From contig OZ005662.1 of assembly GCA_963930645.1 (NCBI GenBank), positions 76,775,841 through 76,839,840 of the forward strand: a stretch of DNA of 64,000 nt, read 5' to 3'. A program made the translations under genes and the position numbers. The notes below the pieces were generated by a model. That model did no database searches and was not told where the DNA came from. It saw nothing but the letters and a program-made list of their open reading frames with translations. The DNA comes from Salticus scenicus. Lineage: Eukaryota > Arthropoda > Arachnida > Araneae > Salticidae. This document shows positions 57,739-64,000 of the stretch, in pieces (position 1 is the first letter of the stretch; each line of letters starts with the position of its first letter).

Positions 57739-58587
57739 GCGGAGAATGCGACCCCTGCATCATTATATAACTATTCCTACTCGATTCTGTATTTTATACA
57801 GGGAAAAAAAATAAAAACAAAGAAAATATTCCAAAACATAGGCCTATTAAGCTTCAAACAACACGGCTATAGTCGGAAATAAGTTGTAAATATGTAGTTT
57901 CTTAAAGACAACAGGAAATTAAAATTTTGTACTAGCAGAAAACGATAAATGTTTTTCAAACAACAGCTGTCTAATGTCGTCCATGTCCTTTGTTAATGGT
58001 ACACTAAAGTGTGAAAAGGGATAAGACAGGATAAATCGGAGCCTTAACACTGGAAAATTGAATGAATGTGAATTTTATTTTGGACCCGCCCACTTTATTC
58101 AATTAATTGTAAAAAAAAAAAATGAAGTATAAAAATTAAATATGTAAAATATAATAAACACCAAGAGTTGTGCTTCTCGTCCCCTTTTTATGACATTTAA
58201 ATGGTGGAGAAATTTTCGCCTTCTTTGCTATCATTATTTTCATTTAAAAATCTTTATGGTATTTTTATTGGAATGTGTCCTGATAAAAAAGGATAAAGAT
58301 CATTGTACAAAAATAGCAGAATTCACAACATTTTAATTGAATACGGAGCATATTCAGCCCCGCCTTTATAGTATACCACATTTTTTAAGAATATTTTTTT
58401 CTTATTTTATCGTAATTATATTTTCGAGAAAATTATTGTGTAAATAAATTAGTATGAAATAAAGTCGAAGTAAAAATGCCCAGAAATAAATTAAAATTTT
58501 TGTAAAAAGTTCCAACAAGACGAATTCTGTCAGAAGAAAAGGGCAGGAAATACGACCACTGTATAAAACACAAAGCAAATCATAGCA

Positions 58588-58766
58588 GAGTTGAAAACAT
58601 TTTAATTTAGCCACGCATTTATTCCATCTCACTTCTTTTAATGAGTAAAGTTTTCTTATTTTATTGAAGGTATATACCGGAGAAAATTAGTTTTGAAATA
58701 TAGCGGTGCGAAAGAAAGGCGGAGCTAAAAGTGCTCCGAAAAAAATAATTGAAATGTTGGCAACTT
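58588..58766. mobile_element. MITE of the CTCCGGAATAAATT family, internal to R
   Basis: It is the equivalent of 8554-8744 in R copy 5, with GAGTTGAAAACATTTTAATT and GAAATGTTGGCAACTTG as ends and a short internal deletion. Confidence 0.6.
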
Positions 58767-59048
58767 GAAGGATATTAAACGTAAAGCAAAGCCATTGTTA
58801 GGAAACTTGGCATGTACTGAATTTGACACAACATACTACAATTAGAAATTAAAAATCTATTAATTATCTAAATCTAACGAAAGCATATTTGATAAATGAT
58901 TTTAGTTACGAAAGTGCAATTGTTCATGATTTTTCATTTGCATAATTCATTAGCCAAAAGTATTGTGATACTTGATACTTATATCAAAGTCCCAAGTAAA
59001 TAACGTGAAAACTCAAAGAGTTAACAACAATAGATGGAATTTAATTTC

Positions 59049-59083
<35 letters not shown>

Positions 59084-59959
59084 AGAAAGAAAGAAAGAAA
59101 AGAAAAAGAAAACTGTAATTTTTTACTTTGACTCAGTGGTGAAATAATTTTCTCTGATTGTAAATAAAGATTGATAAAACTCTCTGTCATTTTCTTTTCT
59201 CTATGAAAGGGGATGAAATTTATTTCATTCTATCGACGACAACTTTTTGAATTTTTACGATATTCACTCGGGGTTTTGATATAAGTTGCTCAATACATTT
59301 GACTAATGAATTATGCACATGGAATTATGCTAATGCTCATGTGCGATTAAAAATTATTTAGTAAAATTATTCGTATTTCATTAGATATTTTATATTTTTG
59401 TACTCTGACTGTAGTTATGTTGTGTCTAATGTAGTATATGTCAAGTTTTCTAAAAATAGCTTTGCGTTGGGTTTAATACCCTGCATGTTAAAATAAAAAA
59501 AGAGACTTTTTTTAAATAGAAATTTTTATATCTTCTGAATTTATGCTTTAATCCCGCACAAATTAAGACAGGTATCAAAAGGAGCCTCATCATAACATAC
59601 TTGGACCAGAATGTATTTCCAGCCTGATTCCAAACGTTGTGTAATCTTTTTAATTTTTTTAATGGTCTCCTTTATTTTATTTTATTTTTATTTTATTTTA
59701 TTTTTTTTTGGGGGGGGGGGGGGGGACTTTCTCAAAAATATGTAATGTATAGCATGTTTGTTTGTTTTTTTCTCTTATACTCCTAAATTATTTTAAATAG
59801 TTTGCCAATACTATTGGATATATTCGACAAAACGTCTGAAATCGAAGAGCATGTCATTCATGGAAAATTAATGTATTTTTTAAGAAATACGTAAATATTA
59901 TACTGTAACCATTAATGAGCGTATACTATAGGTAAATATGCTTATTTTATTTAAAGCTA

Positions 59960-60820
59960 CTGAACTTTGAGCCCATAGATCATAATGATAAAGAATTTTT
60001 CGTTGTGTCCCTGTAAAAACCTATAAATGCTAGTTTCACCAAAATGCTTAGAGTTAGTGCAACAGTGATTTATAATATTCATAACTTTTCAACTCAATTG
60101 AATAAGGCGTTTAGATGCTATCGCACTTTTAAAAATTTGGTCCCATAGGCCATAATGATAAAAAATTATTCTTTGTGTCCCTGTAAAAAAACTAAGTTCT
60201 AATTTCACCAAAATCTATACAGTTGGTGCAACTGTGACCTATAACATGTGTACAAATTTTTTGCTCAGATTAATAAGGCGTTTAGACTCTATCACACATT
60301 TAAAAATTTGGCCCCATAGGGCATAATGTTAAAGAATTTTTCTTTGTGCCAATGTAAAAAAAAACTATTAGAGCTAGATTCTCCAAAATCTATACAGATT
60401 GAGTATTTGTGACCTATAATATGTGTATAAAGTTTTTGCTCAATTGAATAAGGCGTTTAGATGCTATCGCACTTTTAAGGTTTTGGTCCCAGAGGCCATA
60501 ATGATAAAGAATTTTTTTTTTTTTTTATGTCCCTAAAAAAAACTATAAGTGCTAGATTAATGAAAATCAATAGGGTTCGTGCTACGGTGACTTGAAACAT
60601 GCGTACCAACTTACAGCTCATTCGAGCAAAGCGTTTAGACGCTAGCGTGTTCACTCACACACATACTCACACACATACATACACACATACATACATCATC
60701 GTTAAAGTAGTCAAAACGGACTCAGGGGACCTCGAAACGTATAGAAACATCAAAATGTCAAATTCGGATTTTTAACATGATTACAATACTTTCCTCACTA
60801 TAAGTGTTCGGAAAGTAAAA
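59960..60820 (-). repeat. Minisatellite element, inverted copy of 47042-48075
   Basis: On the minus strand it reads like 47042-48075: ACTTTCCGAACACTTATAGTG at 60820, a GT/GTAT tract (60650-60695), then four units with CTATGGG(A/G)CCAAA-type words at about 60490, 60310, 60140 and 59970. The far end is missing. Here it lies beside R copy 5, not inside a recognised Helitron. Confidence 0.8.
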
Positions 60821-61372
60821 ATCTATAATGACTGAAAATGAACTCAGGTCACCTCAAAACATATATAAAATTTCAAAGTCGGATTTTTGTCATAATTACA
60901 ATATTTTCCTTAAATATGGAAAATATGTACGGAAAGTAAAAATTATTATAATGTCCATAATTTTCCGTTTTCATTTGTGTACTATTTTAGAGTTGATATT
61001 CCCAAATAAAGATTTATTACATTAGTATATGTTGAGAAGTTAAAAAAGTTATATAAATCTATGTTATAAAATATTTTTAATTTAAAAAAAAATCGAACTA
61101 TGAGAATATGGTATATCTATACGTTTTAATGTCTCCTGAATTCATTTTTACTTTTCAAACATATACTATGTAAGATAAATATTGTACCCATGAAAAAAAA
61201 AAAAAATCCACTGTGGGGTTTTGGCATATTTATACGTTTTGTGGTCTCCTGAATTCATTTTTTTGTTTTTATAAAGATATGTGTATATGTCTGAGTGAAC
61301 ACAATAGCGTTTAAATACTTTATTTAATTATTATATTTCACTGCATATGTATAATGATTATATATATGTGTG
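60821..61372. repeat. Decayed copies of the TACTTTCCGAACA repeat end
   Basis: AAAGTCGGATTTTTGTCAT, GGAAAGTAAAAATTATTATA and TATACGTTTTAATGTCTCCTGAATTCATTTTT-like stretches at 60835-61270 are diverged tandem copies of the terminal ~110 bp of the repeat at 59960-60820. Confidence 0.5.
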
Positions 61373-63038
61373 CAAGGCCGTAGGCAAGGGGGGGGGCCCG
61401 ACGGGCCCAAGCCCCCCCCGAAATAAATGATGAAAGACTGATTCCGTGTAGTACGTATCAGGCAAACATTGCTGTCTTGAAAAAAAAAAGTATTTAAAAA
61501 TAATGTAATAAAACCTATTAATTTAATTAAATTTCCCATTACGTTCTTTCTTTCTATATTTAAGCTCTAGAGCGTCGTAAATCCCATTCCACCTGAATTT
61601 CGCTATATTTATTCGCTTAATTTCATCCACCTTCTTGTCAAAGCTACAATGGACTGTCCTACGTCATGAATTCAATCTTTTTACTTTCTTCTGCATTCAA
61701 TAGAAGAAAGTATTGGATTCGAAAAAAAATTTTTGATTTCTGGTTTTCGATGGATTTGCATGTTTTGAGAGATCCAGAATACGATTTGACCATTTTTAGA
61801 AAATGTCTGTCTGTGTGTGACAAATATTCTGTTCCAATTGTGTTTCAGAAACTACTCCACTGCACAGAATTACATATACATTTATATGCAGCTGCACCAT
61901 GACATAAATTAGTGCCTAACACTTTTTGGTGAAAATTGTCCAACAGGTGGCGTAGCCGTCTGAATTTTTCTCAGGTTTTAACTTGGCGGTATAGTACAAA
62001 ATTTCTTATAAATGTACACAATAAGAATTATTTATCATAGTAATAATCAAGTAGGCACACATAGGAAGGGTGAAGTCCCCCCCCCTCCCCGGAGGGACAC
62101 AGTTATTCGATATGACTATCTTTTAAAAGAACTCGTCAGTATTTTTAAGACTAACAGTTAAACTATTAATGCATAATAATTTGAAAGTTTTCCTTTTTTT
62201 TCCCCTCATTTTTAACAAAACGAAAAAGTGCAAAAAACATTTTTAAAGATATTGTTAGTGAACTAAAATTGACTTTCTTTGGAGATTAAGTGTTACATTT
62301 CTATTGGAAACAAATCATCTGCATTCATCATGGAAATTAATTTTAATGTTTTAATAAAATGATTGGTATTGAGTGAATTTGTATAGGAAAATATAGACGA
62401 AAGGTTTGTGTGCAAGGTCTGATTAAAGCAGATGCATGTAAGACACGTGACCTGAATAGCAGGGGCCATATAATTTGCCCTGAAAATGCCATTTAGCCTT
62501 TTATGATCTAAAAATGGTATCATATAGTGCAAATTCTGACATATTACTCCCATAAACAGGTATATATGTACCTGTGTTTGTTGGTGCACAATGCGAGGAG
62601 GAGGCGGGCTCACAAAACTGTGTGTGCCCCGGGTCTCGCATGAAGTTAATCAGGGTCTTTTTGTGTAGGGTCTGAGTAACTTCGTGTGAGGCCCGGGGTA
62701 AACACACTTTTGTGGGATCCCCCCCCCCCCATCGTACTGTGCAGGAATCAGCAAAAGTACATATATATACCTGTATATGAAACTAAAATAACAAAATTTT
62801 GCATTTTATGATACCACTTTTGTCATTTTTAGAGGCTAAAGGGCATTTTCAGGGCCAGTTTTAGGGCTCTTTGCTACTCAGGGCCCGGGGCACCATGTAC
62901 CCCTGTGTTAATCAGGCCCTTGATTGCGTGTACGTATGTTTTTTTCATTGGGTATGCGTATTAGTATATCATATTCGATGACCTTGTATTATAAATGTGA
63001 TGGGCCCCTCCCGAAAAAAAATCCTGGCTACGGCCTTG
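61373..63038. mobile_element. 1.67-kb element with CAAGGCCGTAG ends, 8-bp TSD
   Basis: The left end CAAGGCCGTAGGCAAGGGGG and the inverse of the right end (CAAGGCCGTAGCCAGGATTT) agree at the tips and again at GGGCCC further in. TATGTGTG is duplicated (61365-61372, 63039-63046), though the flank is GT-rich and could match by chance. The interior has no transposase. It includes a stretch (61675-61830, TTACTTTCTTCTGCATTC then GTCTGTCTGTGTG) resembling a divergent TACTTTCCG-type repeat, plus GC-rich words CAGGGCCAG and GGGCCCGGGGC near 62860. The 8-bp duplication suggests hAT or another 8-bp superfamily. Confidence 0.6.
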
Positions 63039-63624
63039 TATGTGTGTGTAAAGAAGTAATTAAAAAAAAGGAGTTTTTTGGTGTGAGTACAAGAAGTGGA
63101 TATTATTAAATAACAAACTCTTTTGCTGCTAGGGATAATGTAAATATAATTTTTTTTTTCTATCCCGCATTTAAGCAAGTATTGGAAAAAATCGCGAATA
63201 AATCAGAATGGCTGGATCGGCGATCGCAACATGGCTATGAACCCGGCATCTTCCCTCTACCAGCTTGGGGAGCAGAACCTTTCGGCCACAAGTGGAGCAA
63301 AAGGATGGGAAAATTAAGAATTAATTAGCAGGGAGCATTAGAACTTCTTTTCCCAAAACTTTTTTTAATATTTATTTATTTATTTTTGGAATAATTTTCA
63401 AGAAATGTCAGTATATTAATTATTAATGAGTTTCATTGCATATGTATAATAAAAATATCTAAGACAATTATTTAAAAAAAAAAAAAAAAAAAAAAACAAG
63501 TCCTTCCGGCTTATTCGGAAGGGTAGGTTGATTTCCTTTTCCTTATCAAGTAGCCGTCATTTTGTTTCAAAATGGCAGCTACAAATTAATAACGAATTAG
63601 TAGAAATATTGATATAGGCTATCT
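63039..63624. other. Unassigned stretch, no gene
   Basis: A GC-balanced patch at 63200-63300 (GGCTGGATCGGCGATCGC, TCTACCAGCTTGGGGAGCAG) stands out from the AT-rich background but shows no open frame or known motif. A poly-A lies at 63472-63496. Confidence 0.35.
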
Positions 63625-64000
63625 ACATTCCAAAACATAGGCCTATTAAGCTTCATATAACACGGCTATAGTTGGAAATAAGTTGTAAATATACAGTTTT
63701 TTAAAGACAACACAAAATTAAAATTTTGAACTAGCAAAAAACCATAAATGTTTTTCAAACAACAGCTGTCTAATGTCGTCCACGTCCGTTGTTAATGGTA
63801 AACTAAAGTGTGAAAAGTGATAAAACAGGATAAATCGGAGCCTTAACACTGGAAAATTGAATGAATGTGAATTTTATTTTGGACCCGCCCACTTAATTTA
63901 ATAAATTATCAAAAATGAAGTCATAAAATTATATATGTGAAATATAATAAAAACCAAGGTTTGTGCTTCCCGTCTCCTTTTCATGACATTTAAATGATGT
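63625..64000. repeat. Composite repeat R, copy 6 (partial, runs off the window)
   Basis: It starts abruptly at CCAAAACATAGGCCTATTAA and matches R copy 5 from 57833 on, including GGACCCGCCCACTTAATTTA. It continues past the window end. Confidence 0.8.

Larger units (their letters stand above)
54490..59950. repeat. Composite repeat R, copy 5 (interrupted by a Gag-only element)
   Basis: It starts at the GTGCATAGTGAGCGC landmark (54499) and carries all R landmarks through ACATAGGCCTATTAAGCTTC (57836) to the 59330-59950 tail. It is split at GCGGAGAATGCGAC by the 55832-57738 insertion. The R-internal MITE is at 58588-58766. A 45-bp CCATGGCT...AGCCATCG insert near 54814-54852 is shared with copy 4 only. 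Confidence 0.8.

Noticed and set aside
63180..63320. GC-balanced patch that might be an exon or tRNA
   Set aside because: There is no open frame over 60 codons, no splice context and no tRNA boxes.

Overview
This window looks like repeat-rich intergenic DNA from an animal nuclear genome, most likely an arthropod. An arachnid is my guess, resting only on the mix of element families. It is very AT-rich and full of poly-A/poly-T runs and (TA)n, (CA)n and GT/GTAT microsatellites. I found no host protein-coding gene. The only long intact reading frame (538 aa, 55955-57571) is the Gag-like ORF1 of a Jockey-type retroelement. The rest is DNA transposons, their non-autonomous derivatives (MITEs), Helitrons, and a long composite repeat that occurs several times.

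Layout. A repeat that I call R is present as a tandem pair at about 3100-9298 and 9299-12230, and again at about 30590-33790, 44370-45211 (truncated), 54490-59950 and 63625-64000 (cut by the window edge). R is followed in the same order by a second set of blocks: an 89-92 bp palindrome with a tRNA-like sequence, a Helitron rich in minisatellites, a further Helitron, and a block containing GGTTGGACATTTAT. This gives two co-linear composite units, about 9.3-21.3 kb and 30.6-43.9 kb. They are separated by a Tc1 remnant and a nested pair of Helitrons (22913-26945 with 23854-25515 inside). The right third holds another Helitron (45433-48482), a broken DDE transposase gene with an unusually long D-to-E spacing (49039-50459), a dead mariner with both inverted repeats (51255-53116), and an 8-bp-TSD MITE (53764-54087). 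It ends with the R copy carrying the Gag-only element, and a 1.67 kb element with short inverted repeats (61373-63038).

How the parts relate. Paralogous copies act as each other's empty sites, so several insertions can be read to the base: a Helitron inside a Helitron (36701-39158 within 36599-39801), a 139 bp MITE with a 6-bp TSD (14844-14982), a 3.1 kb long-TIR element in one half of the R tandem (3605-6702), and the Gag-only element (55832-57738, 14-bp TSD). No autonomous transposase, Rep/helicase or reverse transcriptase is intact here, so nearly everything must have been mobilised in trans. All calls come from reading the sequence; none was checked against a database.
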